The notes below the pieces were generated by a model. That model saw nothing but the letters and a program-made list of their open reading frames with translations. It did not search any database and was not told the DNA's origin. Source: Humulus lupulus (lineage: Eukaryota > Streptophyta > Magnoliopsida > Rosales > Cannabaceae). Taken from it: a DNA stretch of 64,000 nt. The position numbers and the translations under genes are program-made. Position 1 is the first letter of the stretch, and the number at the start of each line of letters is the position of its first letter. The stretch covers positions 187,648,214 to 187,712,213 of the forward strand of contig NC_084795.1 in NCBI RefSeq assembly GCF_963169125.1, given 5' to 3'. This document shows, piece after piece, positions 10,949 to 22,090 of the stretch.

Positions 10949-11696
10949 GGGTGGCCACCTTACGCATGGGCCACCCGTTCATTTGAAATTTTTCAGAAAT
11001 TTTCTTCTTCTTCTTGCTCTAAAAAATCTCCCCTTTTTTCTCTTTCCGGTTACCATCTTCGGCGTTCCAGAAACTCAGGTGCAAGGGCTCCTTTGAAGCT
11101 TTGGAACCAACAACTCTGACGAAGCCCCAACCCAAGCGATTCCTTCATCCCCTTCTCAACCAAAACACTCAGTAAGTCTTCTGACCGTGCATGTGTTGAA
11201 ATTATTTTTCACTGTAGCTTAGGTAAATATTTACTGTAGTTGCATGCAAGGGTTTGCTGGTTTTTGTGGGCATGAAGGGTGAAAGCCTTTTAGGTTAGGG
11301 TATTGTTTGTAGTAGAAAATCATTTAGGAGCATGGTTTACAGGATGCATTTTCTGGGGAAAATTTCTGGGTAGGATTTTTGGGATGCTAGTTCAAAATAT
11401 CTGGTATTTTGGGTGCAAAACCGGGTAGCTTAGGGGACACGCTTCACAGGAAGTTTTGCCTTTCTTGCCTATTGGAACTTTCCCTCCAAGGCAAAATTCT
11501 ATCCTGACCCTCCTGACACACGAATTCCGAGTAATCGGGGATCTGTTGGGAGCACAGGCGCATGTTCATAGAACCGCGTGGTCTCACTCTCCACAGGCTG
11601 GGCTTACCTCAGCTCGTGTCAAGGAAACATAGATTGTTCTCCATTTTTAGGTCGCCTTCTTCTAAAATTTATTCTTTTTGTTCGCTAGGCGACCAG

Positions 11697-14431
11697 ATGG
11701 GACCCAAGAAGAATGCTCCCAAGAAGCCTGTAGTCAGCTCGTCCTCCCGCCAAGACAAAGGAAAGGAGGTGATGGCCGAATCCCCTATCCCCAGCTTCGG
11801 GCCAGCGGTGGAACAGGAGCTCGAGGTGGCTCCTGATGCGTTCTTTGAGGCGGAGAGGATCGTTTCAAAGATCACTGACTAGGCGAGGGTCAAAAAAATA
11901 TTCCTCTCCCACAACATTGGGCTGGGGAGAGGATCTGTGGTTGCCCGTCCTCCTTTAGAAGGCGAGCGGAGCTATGCGCCGCTTGACGAGGCATTCTCGG
12001 CCTGGAGCGACGATCACTTCAAGGCGGGGGCCTTCCTCCCGTTGGATCAGTATTTCGCTGACTTCCTCAATTATGTGAGGTTGGCCCCATTCCAGCTCCC
12101 CCCCAACTCTTATCGTTTGTTGGTGGGGTTGAGATACTTTTTCCTGAAACAGGAGTGGGAGGTCCCCACTCCTGCAGACATCCTGTACTTCTTCTGCCTC
12201 AAGGCTAGCCCGGAGCAGCGGGGGTGAGGTGACGGGTTTTATTACTTAACCCGGTTCCCCAACACGGCTGCGGTCATCGAGCTGCCCAGCCACCCCAACG
12301 ACTTCAAAGATCAATTATTTATGTCGAATAGGTTCCGAAACTGCGAACTCCACTTCTTCAATCGTCCTCGTAAGTGCTTTTCATCCTTAGCTCGTAAGTT
12401 AAGTACCATTTAGTTCCTCTTGTATCCCTTTCTGACTTAGATTAATTCTGCAGCTATCTTCGCAAGGACAGAGAAATCTGTGACCCTCGGGGCCCAGTAC
12501 GAGACACTGGCGGGCTTGCCCCCCAGTGAAAAGGATTATCGTCTGCTCGTGACAGACGAGACGATGGTGGCCTGTAAGCTGATCTTCCCAGGTCAGATTC
12601 TGAACCTTAGGAGGCCCCGGGCGCTTCCCCCAGCACGTGACACCAGGCCTATCATTGTGGAGGAGGCCGCGGGGGATGATGATGAGGAGGATGAGGACAA
12701 CGAGGTGCGCTTCGTGAGGACGAGGAAGCGGGCGCTGGAGGTCGCCCAAAGAACGGACGAGGAGAGGATCCGGTCCGGAGTAGCCGCGGGTCCTTTAGGC
12801 CAAGGTAACCCTTATATGTTTAGGAATTTAGATAGGGCCACTGCTGACCCCCGGCTAGCTAGGTATAATCCCAAACAGATCGTCCAACGCCACCGACGTG
12901 ATCCGGACCTGGATACAACCCTACTCCACTGTGTCGACCAGCTCGTGCTGGATTACCAAGATAGCCACCCTAGGGGTACCGTAGTCGTAGACAACACCCT
13001 AGCCTTTAGGTCGATCCTATTCGAGGAGTATGGGACCAACCTTCGGTCATGGCCATCACTCCGGAGGGGTGCCGTAGCTCCAGGACTTAGGCAATATGTA
13101 GAAGAGTCTAGTCCTGAGCTGGCCTCCGATCCAGAACTCGCGCCAGCTCGAGAAGTGATTGTCTTAGATTCCCCTGAAGAAGCTCTGGGGCTGGCGGTCG
13201 TAACCGTAGACTCTTCCTCTAGCTCGGGGGGTAGGATTCCCCTTTAGTACATAAATATACTTGAATTTTGCATTTTTTCTTTTCTTTCCTTTGTTTTTAT
13301 ATGACTGCTAACTTCTGTACTAACCATATCTTTGTTTTGACAGAAGAGATGTCTTAGTCCGGGGGACAAAGTCTGCGGGCTGCGCTCATTGGGGGGAACT
13401 CCTCAGCTGAGGCCTTTGGGCCCAAAATGAAGAAGCTCCGGACGCTGAAGAAGGCCGCTGGGACCCCAACTAAGTCTCCTGCCAAGGAGAAAGAGCAGCC
13501 CGCAGCCGCTCAGGTCATGGGAACTTGTCCTCCTGCTGCAGGGGGAAGCAGCATGCCCCCGCCTCCTCCGTGAGCTCCGGCCTTCGTCCGGGACACAGGG
13601 GCGGAGCTTGGGACTCCGGCAAGTTCAACCTCCGAGGTGTGCATCCCGGTTGACCCCCAGGATCTGGAGAAGATTCCAGAGGCCTTCCGGGGGACGGTGT
13701 ATGAGACGGCGAACTACGTCGTCAGCGACATTTACAAGTTCAACGAGAAGGAACTCAGGGCCATCAAAACAAGGAGCCCGGTGGGCGTGCTGGAATCTTC
13801 ACTAGGCATGGACCTAATGGTAAGCTGACCTTACCCTTTATGGTTTTTAATTATCATGCCTTGCCCTATTTTTCCTTTCTCTTTTTTTTCTAAGGCAGTT
13901 GCCTCTCCGTTGTCGCAGAGCGCCGTTGCCCTCCATCGAAGCATAGCCAGGACCAAGGCCCTGCTCGAAGATATGCGGGGCGAGCATCAGGTGGTTAAGG
14001 ACGCCTTGGCGGCCACGCAGGCCGAGCTGGAAGAAGCCCATCCCAAGCTTCAAGAGGTCGAGGCAACCAAGGCCGCCCTTGCCGCCGTGCGGGTGGAGCT
14101 AGACGCCGCGAAGGCTGGGGCCGGGGAGGCCAAGGCTGCACTTGCCGCTGCGCGGGTGGAGCTGGATACAGCGAAGGCTGGGGCCAAAACTTCCTTGGAA
14201 GCCGAGCAGGCAGCCTCTGGCACCGCCCTGGAGGACATGCTCTATAACTGCTGGGCCTACAACCCGGACGACGATTTCTCTTTCTTAGCAGCGGACGCCT
14301 GGGAGCCCTTGCTGGAAGGGTTTAACGCTCGCCTTGAGAAAGAGGCACCTTCCGAGGCCGGGGAAGCCTCCGGCGCAGCTGAGCAGGAGGGCGAGACGGT
14401 GACCTCCACGGGGCAGCCTGGCGGAGCTTAG
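11697..14431 (+). pseudogene. Antisense gene of Tat element: putative gypsy-type transposon protein with coiled-coil tail
   Basis: ATG at 11697 (MGPKKNAPKKPVVS) lies nine bases after a probable leader-intron acceptor. Exon 1 (to about 12369) holds PFQLPPNSYRLLVGLRYFF and EWEVPTPADILYFFCLKASP, the signature of the Pfam family called putative gypsy type transposon (Transposase_28). Likely introns follow: 12370-12453 (GTAAGT..CAG), about 13229-13343 (..ACAG) and 13819-13897 (GTAAGC..GCAG). The middle part is charged, with an acidic run of D and E near 12668-12703. The C-terminal part (13898-14431) has Ala/Glu/Lys heptads in which near-identical AAVRVELDAAKAGA-type units repeat, giving a coiled coil. 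In-frame stops at 11880 and 12225 disable this copy. Function is unknown; antisense ORFs of this kind are known in Tat elements. Confidence 0.75.
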
Positions 14432-14489
14432 GGCCTTCCTTTTTTTGCTCCCCCTCCTTTATATTTATTTTTTTTGTGTAACTTTTGCA

Positions 14490-14507
14490 CGAGGTGTTTC
14501 CACCTCG
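14490..14507 (+). terminator. Hairpin downstream of the antisense gene
   Basis: CGAGGTG (14490-14496), loop TTTC, CACCTCG (14501-14507) form a perfect 7-bp stem 59 bp after the stop codon, next to a T-rich run. It could influence 3'-end formation, but this is inference only. Confidence 0.3.
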
Positions 14508-14577
14508 AGACAATTCAATTATCAATTTTATTTTTAATTGACTTATTTCCTTATCTTTGCGCACTTTAGTTACTATT

Positions 14578-15525
14578 TTGAAAAAACTTAGTTCGCGTTA
14601 ATTTTTATCAATATCCCGTGCTCTTTAAGAAGAACAACAATCAATCGATTCAAATTAACCTCCAAGTTTTATGACCTGGTTATATCCAAGAACATAATTT
14701 GAAAACTTAGTTCGTGTTAATTTTTATCAATATCTCGTGCTCTTTAGGAAGAACAATGATCAATAGATTTAAATTAACTTCTAAGTTTTATGACCTGGTT
14801 ATATCCAGGAACTTAATTTGAAAACTTAGTTCGTGTTAATTTTTATCAATGTCTCGTGCTCTTTAGGAAGAACAACGATCAATTGATTTAAATTAACTTC
14901 TAAGTTTTATGACCTGGTTATATCCAGGAACTTAATTTGAAAACTTAGTTCATGTTAACTTTTATCAATATCTCGTGCTCTTTAGGAAGAACAACGATCA
15001 ATAGATTTAAATTACTATCTAAGTTTTATGACCTGGTTATATCCAGGAACTTAATTTGAAAACTTAATTCGTGTTAATTTTTATCAATATCTCGTGCTCT
15101 TTAGGAAGAAAACAATCAATAGATTTAAATTAACTTCTAAGTTTTATGACCTGGTTATATCCAGGAACTTAATTTGACAACTTAGTTCGTGCTAATTTTT
15201 ATCAATATCTCGTGCTCTTTAGGAAGAACAATGATCAATAGATTTAAATTAACTGCTAAGTTTTATGACCTGGTTATATCCAGGAAATTAATTTGAAAAC
15301 TTAGTTCGTGTTAACTTTTATCAATATCTCATGCTCTTTAAGAAACGCAACAATCAATCGATTTAAGTTACCTTCTAAGTTTTATGACCTGGTTATATCC
15401 AGGGTACAGCTTAGTTCGCGTTAATTTTCATCAATATCTCGTGCTCTTTAAGAAGAACAACGATCAATCGATTTGAATTAACTTCTAAGCCTTTTAAGGC
15501 GACCTGGTTATATCCAGGCACCATA
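14578..15525. repeat. Tandem array, eight ~118-bp units
   Basis: Units begin near 14579, 14698, 14817, 14936, 15055, 15174, 15293 and 15410 with AAAACTTAGTTCGTGTTAAT-type starts. Each contains CTCGTGCTCTTTA and the short palindrome CCTGGTTATATCCAGG. The array lies between the antisense gene and the integrase stop. Tandem arrays in the untranslated region are common in Tat/Ogre-type elements. Confidence 0.9.
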
Positions 15526-15660
15526 TGCCCCCCAAGTAACTGGGAAAGGGTCTTTCGTGGTTACTTAAGATTACATTCGTAAATATGTACAATCATAAAC
15601 GAAAAGTTAATTCTCATTGTGTAATACATAGAAAATGGCCTTTAAGGTCTTACAAGGAAA

Positions 15661-16575
15661 TCATTGATAATATCTCTTCAAATGGATGGCGTTCCAAGTC
15701 CATGGGACAGCCCCTCCATCAAGCGGAGCTAATTTATAAGTTCCCTCTTTGATGACCTCGATGACTTGATATGGTCCTTCCCAGTTCGGTCCCAATACTC
15801 CATCTTTGGGATCCTTCCCGGCCAAGAAAACTCTTCTGAGGACCAGGTCGCCAACGCTAAAGGCGCGCTTCTTGACTTTTGAGTTGAAATAATGAGTAAT
15901 CTTCTGCTGATAATGGGCGAGCTGGAGTTGTGAATCTTCTTGTCTTTCATCAATCAAGTCTAAGGAAGTGCAAAGTATCTCGTGGTTGCGATCCTGGTCG
16001 TATGACTGGACCCTATGCGAAAGTACCTTAATCTCCACGGGGAGGACTGACTCACTCCCAAAGGTCAAGGAAAAAGGAGTATGACCCGTAGGAGTCCGAT
16101 GCGAGGTCCGGTATGCCCAGAGAACCTGGGGGAGATGTTCTGGCCAGACCCCCTTCGCTTCGTCTAGTCTCTTCTTGAGGCTCGCCTTTAATGTCTTGTT
16201 GACAGCCTTGACCTGGCCGTTCGCCTGAGGATAGGCCACGGAGGAGAAACTTTTCACAATCCCGTACCTCTCACAAAACTCGGTGAACAGGTCGCTGTCG
16301 AACTGAGTCCCATTGTCGGAAACAATCTTCTTGGGCAGCCCGAATCGGCAGATAATGCTCTTAACCACAAAGTCAAGGACTTTTTTGGAAGTTATTGTTG
16401 CCAAAGGTTCTGCCTGAGCCCACTTCGTAAAGTAGTCGATGGCCACCACGGCGTAACGGACCCCGCCTTTTCCAGTAGGGAGGGCGCCAACTAGGTCGAT
16501 TCCCCAAACTGCAAACGGCCATGGGGAAGAGATCATCTTCAGCTCGACTGGGGGAGCTCGGGCGACTAAGGCAAA
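15661..16575 (-). pseudogene. Tat element integrase, catalytic Glu replaced
   Basis: The frame continues from the RNase H segment through a TAG at 16573-16575. Integrase core motifs are GIDLVGALP (first Asp), VSDNGTQFDS (second Asp) and PQANGQVKAVNKTLK. The third catalytic position, normally Glu in GQVEAVN, is AAG (Lys), so the DDE triad is incomplete. A C-terminal DNA-binding-like region (GDLVLRRVF, GPNWEGPYQV, YKLAPLDG) ends with HLKRYYQ and a stop at 15661. The protein would join cDNA ends to target DNA; this copy should be inactive. Confidence 0.9.
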
Positions 16576-17470
16576 CTACTGGAACTTGTCGCATTTCTTC
16601 ATGTATGAGATCGATTCCTTGGACAGAGTAGGCCAGTAATATCCTTGCCTTAGGATCTTCAAGGCCAAGCTTTGCCCCCCAGTGTGATCTCCGCAAAAAC
16701 CCTCATGCACTTCCTGCAGAATGGCCTTTGCTTCGCCTGGAAGAACACATCGCAGGAGAGGTAGGGAGTGTCCACGTCGGTATAACACCCCATCTACTAT
16801 AGTATACCTGGGAGCTTGATACAGAACTCGCCGCACATCATTACGCCCTTCATGTAGCTTTCCCTCAGTGAGATACCCAAGGATGGGGGTCATCCAGGTC
16901 GGTCTAGCGTCGATCATCTTGACCTCCATCCAGACTTCCTCTATACTTGGTTTTTCCAAAAATTCTATTGGTACTAACCCTAAGGTCTCCGTTTCCTCGG
17001 AGGTGGCGAGCTTGGCAAGAGCGCCGGCGTTAGCGTTTTGCTCCCGAGGTATCTGCTCGATCGAGCCTTGCCCAAACGCGGACAGCTCAACTTTTACCTT
17101 TGCTAGGTAGGCAGCCATCTTGGGTCCTCGTGCTTGATATTTGCCCAGAACCTGGTTTACCACGAGCTGGGAGTCACTGAAGCACTGGACGGAGCTCGCC
17201 TTCAGCTCCTGGGAAATCCTTAGCCCGGACAACAAAGCTTCATACTCGGCCTCGTTGTTGGAGGCCTTGAATCCGAATCTCAGCGCCGAGTGGAATCTAT
17301 GCCCCTCAGGAGATAACAAAATGATTCCAGCCCCAGAGCCATTCTCGTTGGATGAACCATCCATGAAGATCCTCCACGACGCCTGGGATGAGGTGACTTG
17401 GGGTGAGTCTTCTACAGGATCCTCCCGGAACCCTGTGCACTCTGCTACAAAATCGGCCAGGGCCTGACTT
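16576..17470 (-). pseudogene. Tat element RNase H and integrase zinc-finger region
   Basis: Reading on the minus strand, ALADFVAECTG is followed by FMDGSSNENGSGAGII, NNEAEYEALLSGL and CFSDSQLVVNQVLGKYQ, the RNase H catalytic Asp-Glu-Asp blocks, in the archaeal-type domain typical of Tat elements. Then come the linker, the integrase H2C2 part (VHEGFCGDHTGGQSLALKIL, RQGYYWPTLSKE) and MKKCDKFQ before a stop. Upstream, instead of reverse transcriptase, the sequence joins decayed gag-like sequence near 17470-17530, so a deletion has fused gag to RNase H. Confidence 0.85.
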
Positions 17471-17529
17471 TTTATAGCAGGGCCTGACTTGGGTGGCTCG
17501 AGGACTTTGCGCCGAGCTTAAGCGCTGGC

Positions 17530-18439
17530 GCAAATCTCCGCCAGAGAGGTCGCTCCGGCGACTGCCGGTCCAGTAGCTCCTTTTAGAGAGGCTCGGAGTC
17601 CGTCTTTGGCGGTGAGGATCTGGGCTTTCTCTCAGCGCCCTGCTACGTCGGGAGGGCCCTGCAGAAGGCGGGTCTCTCCTGCTACTTCCATAGGCCGGAA
17701 TATCTCGAACGGGCCAAGGAGGAGATGGATATCTTATTGGAGAGGGAGGATGCTTGACCGGAGCGGCGATCCTAGTTCCGTCAGGATGGATGAGGTTAGG
17801 TGGGGGCCTCTCGGCCCTGCCAACCTGCGGGTCTCACGCCTGGCGATCAGGACGAGGCACAGGACGGTCATTGGGGACGGGCTGATGCTGCGAGCATTCC
17901 CCGGTTCTCCTTCTGGAATTTCCTTGGGCTCTTCTGGGCGCGCTCGAGGCCGGTTGGGAGCTAGGAGTTGAAGTTCTGACCGAACGGCTGTATTGTTGTT
18001 GTTCAGCTCTAGGCATTTCTCTGAATTTTGCCTCTCGATGGTGCGATGAAGGAATGGAGTTGGCTGTCGGAAGTCTGTCCGAGCGGCTATGCCTTGACCG
18101 ATTACCCCGGCGAGACTTAGGAGCCTCGCCTTGCCTCTCTCCGACGTTAGCGTCGGTTGTGAGAGGGGGTAGTCGGGCCAGCACGTCTTTGATCTGCTGA
18201 TTAGCTATTGCTAGCTGGCTCCTCAACTAAGCATTCTCCATCTCCACCGCAGTGTAATAACATGGGTTTGGATTAGGTGGCCGGGGCGCCGAACTTCCAG
18301 TGTCATCTTGGCCCATCGGTTGTTTTCCTGACCGCTGTTGGACCTCAGGAATTTGTTCCCTGGGGATGGCGATATGATGAGCCTCCTGCCCATCATGTTG
18401 TTCAGTCTCATTACCGTGTCTGGATCGAGTAGTCACCAT
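17530..18439 (-). pseudogene. Tat element gag remnant
   Basis: The start MVTTRSRHGNETEQHDG at 18439 lies just inside the primer site, as expected for gag. A basic, Ser/Arg/Pro-rich stretch (RSQLAIANQQIKDVLARLPP, SRRGNRSRHSRSDR) follows, interrupted by stops near 18226 and 17834 and by further stops down to about 17530. The central capsid region and zinc knuckles are missing because of the deletion that also removed protease and RT. Confidence 0.65.
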
Positions 18440-18480
18440 GGTTGGATCTTTGCGACAGCACCAATCTAACTTGCTCTCAA

Positions 18481-18494
18481 TGAAAGCACCAAAT
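18481..18494 (-). other. Tat element primer-binding region
   Basis: On the minus strand TTTGGTGCTTTCATTGAGAG follows the LTR end at 18495. TTTGGTG-type starts are usual for primer sites of this lineage. The tRNA is not assigned. Confidence 0.5.
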
Positions 18495-19249
18495 TGTTGA
18501 CGCGGTTCTTCGCCAACAAGTAATTAAGAAAAGAAAGAGAAATGGATTAGTTCTTATGTTGAACTGAAATAGATGAATGATTCTTGGAAATGGAATGGTG
18601 ACACAAAATACATTTTTAGGTGGTTCAAAGGTTAAAATCCTTCTACTCCACCAGTCAGTATTATTGCTATATACTAGGTATTCTTTTACAGGGTATTTCT
18701 TACAATATATAATCCAACCCTTTGTAACTCCCAGGGTCTCCATATTTATAGGAGAAGGCACCTGGGAGTTGGTAAGAAGGTCATCCCGTGACCTTCTTAC
18801 CTATCATGTCAACTCTGTGACATTCATGATTAATTCCTAAACCTGACACATAAGTGTGGTCAAATCAATAGGTAAGAGGATAATGGGCCGCACGACCCAA
18901 CCCAGTCGTGGGTGTCTGAATACGCACGTTCACGCTGCGTGTCCGAGAAGTTAGGGATATATCAGACACGTGATGTCTGATATATGACTATTTACCTTGC
19001 GTGGTTGACTTTACAGAAGGTCACAGCTCCAACTCTAGCTCGTACCACGAGCCGGATGCTTACCTCGACCTGCGGCCTTCAGAGTCCAGACTCAGTCCTT
19101 AAGCAATCTTGGCGAACCCTTGGGTTTCCTCGAGCTAAGGAGGTAGGATCGTATGATGGCAGCTCCGGTCTTGGGGATGTCCACAAGGTAGTCATGATTA
19201 GGCCGTATCTCAGCTCGTTAGTCAGCTCGTGGGAAAATCAGGGCGTACA
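18495..19249 (-). repeat. Tat element 5' LTR
   Basis: 755 bp, TGTTGACGCGG...AGGGCGTACA, colinear with 9921-10675 with no length difference. It keeps the double hairpin (18726-18801). It is the 5' LTR because gag starts beside it on the minus strand. Confidence 0.9.
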
Positions 19250-19324
19250 CATTCTATTTCAATTTACAATGTAGGTAGAGAATATTATATTTTGTCATCT
19301 CTTTCTTTGTAACTATTATAATAT

Positions 19325-19520
19325 CAGCTAAAGAAAAAAAAAACAATTAAAGACAGAAATTTCTTTGATTCCTCTCAGCTCTCCTTAAATCCCTAAATCC
19401 TAATATACCCAAACTAGCTCCCTAAACCACTGCCGCCTCTTTGCCTCTCTCTCCTCATGCTCAGTCTCGAATCTATCTCTCCTTCACTCACTCACTTTCA
19501 CACTTAGGCTCCTGACTCTC
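19325..19520 (+). repeat. Captured leader-like segment, copy 2 (left half)
   Basis: Shares AACAATTAAA, CTTTGCCTCTCTCTCCTCA and CACTTAGGCTC with 5930-6107, with an extra ~75 bp in the middle. The X gypsy insertion at 19521 splits it; it resumes at 28902. Confidence 0.6.
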
Positions 19521-22071
19521 TGTAACGCCCTGGATAACCAAGACCGTTACACTGTGTGTTTAAAATAGTGCAAGACTTGCTAACCAAGTCATTCAGACAA
19601 AGTGTAAACTCTATACCATTATCAGAGCAAGAATAAAAAGATTTCGGTCACAAACAGGCTATTTTCATTAAAAATGACGGTTTAATACATGAAGACTCAA
19701 AACAGGGTTTAGGTGTCTTAGATACAACAAATTCTAGAAGTTACAAATAGTTCAAGCCACTCTAATGGCAAAATATATATTTTAGGTTTCCGTTCCTGTA
19801 CAATCTCTCGACCGTGGCGGCCGAGCAGCTGACGATGTACACCTCGCCCCCAGAGCTCTCCAACTCATGGTTGATTCAGCCTACCCTTGCCTTAACCTGC
19901 ACCACGTAGCACCCGTGAGCCAAGGCCCAGCAAGAAAGCATAATAACATAGCAAGATCAGTAACACTTATCTAATATTTTACAATGCTCAACTAAGAATT
20001 CGATATTTCATAACATTTATCCAATCAGTAATAACAGTTTGTCATCCAAACAGTCAACCAACTATATTCATAAAACAATATTCACATTCATAGCCAACAG
20101 ATTGTCACAACCATCAAATAACATTCAGGGTTGGCGCCCTTAGTCGCACCCTCTATTTAACACACTGTCTTCGGCTCATTAGGGCCGCTCCCAGTGTAAT
20201 ACTCACTGACTCCGGCCAGCTTAACCGAGCTCAGTGATAAATAAGCTGCCTCAGCTACCAGTGGCCGAGCCGCGCCCCAGTGCGCAAATATTGATTCCGA
20301 CACCCTTAGGCCGGTAATCGCATGTCCCATGGCATAATAACACCATCACACGACATGATATACAAATGGAGGGAACTCTTAGTCCCATCATGTTCACATG
20401 GTTAATCACATTCACATAACAATGTATACAAGCATAGGGAACACTTAGTCCCAACCTAACCACATAATCAGGTGCAGCTTTCTTACCTTTTTCACTAGCT
20501 TTGATCACTTGACTCCTTGAGCACGATCCCCCTCGAGCCCTAGCGCTTACCTAATCACAATCATGGCCAAAGTCATTATAAATTCCCAAGTTCAAAACCT
20601 AGCCCCGGGGCCAATCCCGAGCCCCCGGAAAGTCCTAGTTCCACCAAACAAGGTGGTGGAACCAAACCCCAAACCTTAGGTCAAAAACCCTTGCAAACAA
20701 CCCTAAAATCCACTTCAGGAAGCAGGGTAGCGCTACAACGCTCATGGGAGGGCGCTACAGCACTACAAACAGAAGCCAAAATCCCTCAGCAAACTTGGCC
20801 TAGCGCTACAGCGCCCAAAGGCTAGCGCTGTAGCGCTAGTCACAGACAGATTTACACCAATTTTCTTCCTCTGCGATTTTCTCGAACCAACTCGAACCAA
20901 AACTCTTCCAACTCTTTCCCAATCTCAAAAACAACCTCATGACCATATTCCACTCATCCCAAGCACCCCAAACATCTAGAACTCAAGCACATGCATCCAC
21001 AAACTTAGAATTCACCATAGCCACTCCTAAGCTCCAAAACTCAATCAAATCCAGCTGAACAACAAAGTTAAAGTTTAGGCTTTATACCTTTGATAGAATT
21101 TCAACCACAAGCTGTCTCTAAACCTTCTTGGCTTGCTTCTCCTCAGTCTTAAGCCTGAATTCCCTAAAATTCCATCCAATTCAACTTATCACCTTAGCTC
21201 AAAAACCAGAAACAAAAACCAAACCAGCAACTGAAGAGATTACAGAACCTTACCTCAAGTGATGGCCTAATCTTGCTAAACCCTTGCCAAATCCTCAATC
21301 TTTGCTCAGTAACCTTGTGGCTTAATTGGACTAACTTTCCTATGAGTTTTACTCCAGAAACCCTCAAGAAATTGGTGAAGAAAACATAAACCGACTTAGA
21401 GAACTCTCTCTGTTTTCCCTTCTTTCTTTTCCCTTCCTTTTCTTTCTTTTTCAGACTTCTCCAATATTCTACAAATCCCACTAACATAAAGCCCTGGTAT
21501 TATTTAACTTCTGTAAGCTAAATGACTAGTATGCCCTCCCCCAATAAGTCTAAACCCTTTAATCCACTTAAGGGCATTTTAGTCATTTTACCCAATTTCC
21601 GCTAATTCCTCGAGTGTCTCTAATATTTTCTCGCTTAATTCCCGATACCTAACTAATCTCCAATTATATTTCTCAATGTTGAAAACAATAGACTCCAATA
21701 TGCTCACTAAGTTCCCATTTATACCCCTAGGCTCACCCCGAGCCGGGTATAAATCCCCGCCATGACTTTTCGCCACTTTGCTCGCTAGGATCGTCTCGAG
21801 TCACAGATCACAAATATATCCACATAATAATGTGGTCTCAACATTAGCCTACCAGTATACACACAAATACACAATTACGCTCTCAATGAGCCAAATTACC
21901 ATAATACCCTCACAGCAGAGTATATAGTCCCATGCATGCCTTTATCATCATATAATAATATGACCCACACAATCATGCATATAATCATATAATAATACAA
22001 TAAACCAATTATGGCCCTCCCGGCCTCCTAATCAAGGTCCTAAACCTTATTAGGAAATTTGGGTCGTTACA
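19521..22071 (-). repeat. X element 3' LTR
   Basis: Runs TGTAACGCCCTGGATAACC to ...TTGGGTCGTTACA. Includes the GCGCTAC palindrome cluster (20722-20842), a pyrimidine-rich tract and the CACCCCGAGCCGGGTATAA block near 21733. It is the 3' LTR because the polypurine tract lies beside it and the primer site lies at the other LTR. Confidence 0.93.
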
Positions 22072-22090
22072 ACTATCCCCTCCTTACAGA
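22072..22090 (-). other. X element polypurine tract
   Basis: On the minus strand TGTAAGGAGGGGATAGT leads directly into the LTR's TGTAACGACCC. The same position is conserved in the X copy at 56647 and, less exactly, in the T element at 48834. Confidence 0.7.

Larger units (their letters stand above)
9921..19249 (-). mobile_element. Tat-lineage Ty3/gypsy element, RT-deleted, with antisense gene
   Basis: A 9329-bp element reads on the minus strand, with 755-bp LTRs at both ends. Order in its own direction: 5' LTR, primer site, gag, RNase H, integrase, a ~118-bp tandem array, an oppositely oriented gene, polypurine tract, 3' LTR. Protease and reverse transcriptase are missing. By eye the LTRs differ at roughly 30 of 755 positions, so the insertion is clearly older than the X element nearby. 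Flanking pentamers are CATAT and CATTC, which share only CAT; a clean duplication is not preserved. Tat-lineage assignment rests on the aRNase H type, the gag/integrase style and the antisense gene. Confidence 0.85.

Noticed and set aside
14578..15525. CRISPR-like regular repeat array
   Set aside because: Head-to-tail ~118-bp tandem units with no unique spacers, inside a plant retrotransposon.
9916..19254. Target-site duplication of the Tat element
   Set aside because: Flanks CATAT and CATTC share only three bases, so I do not claim a duplication.
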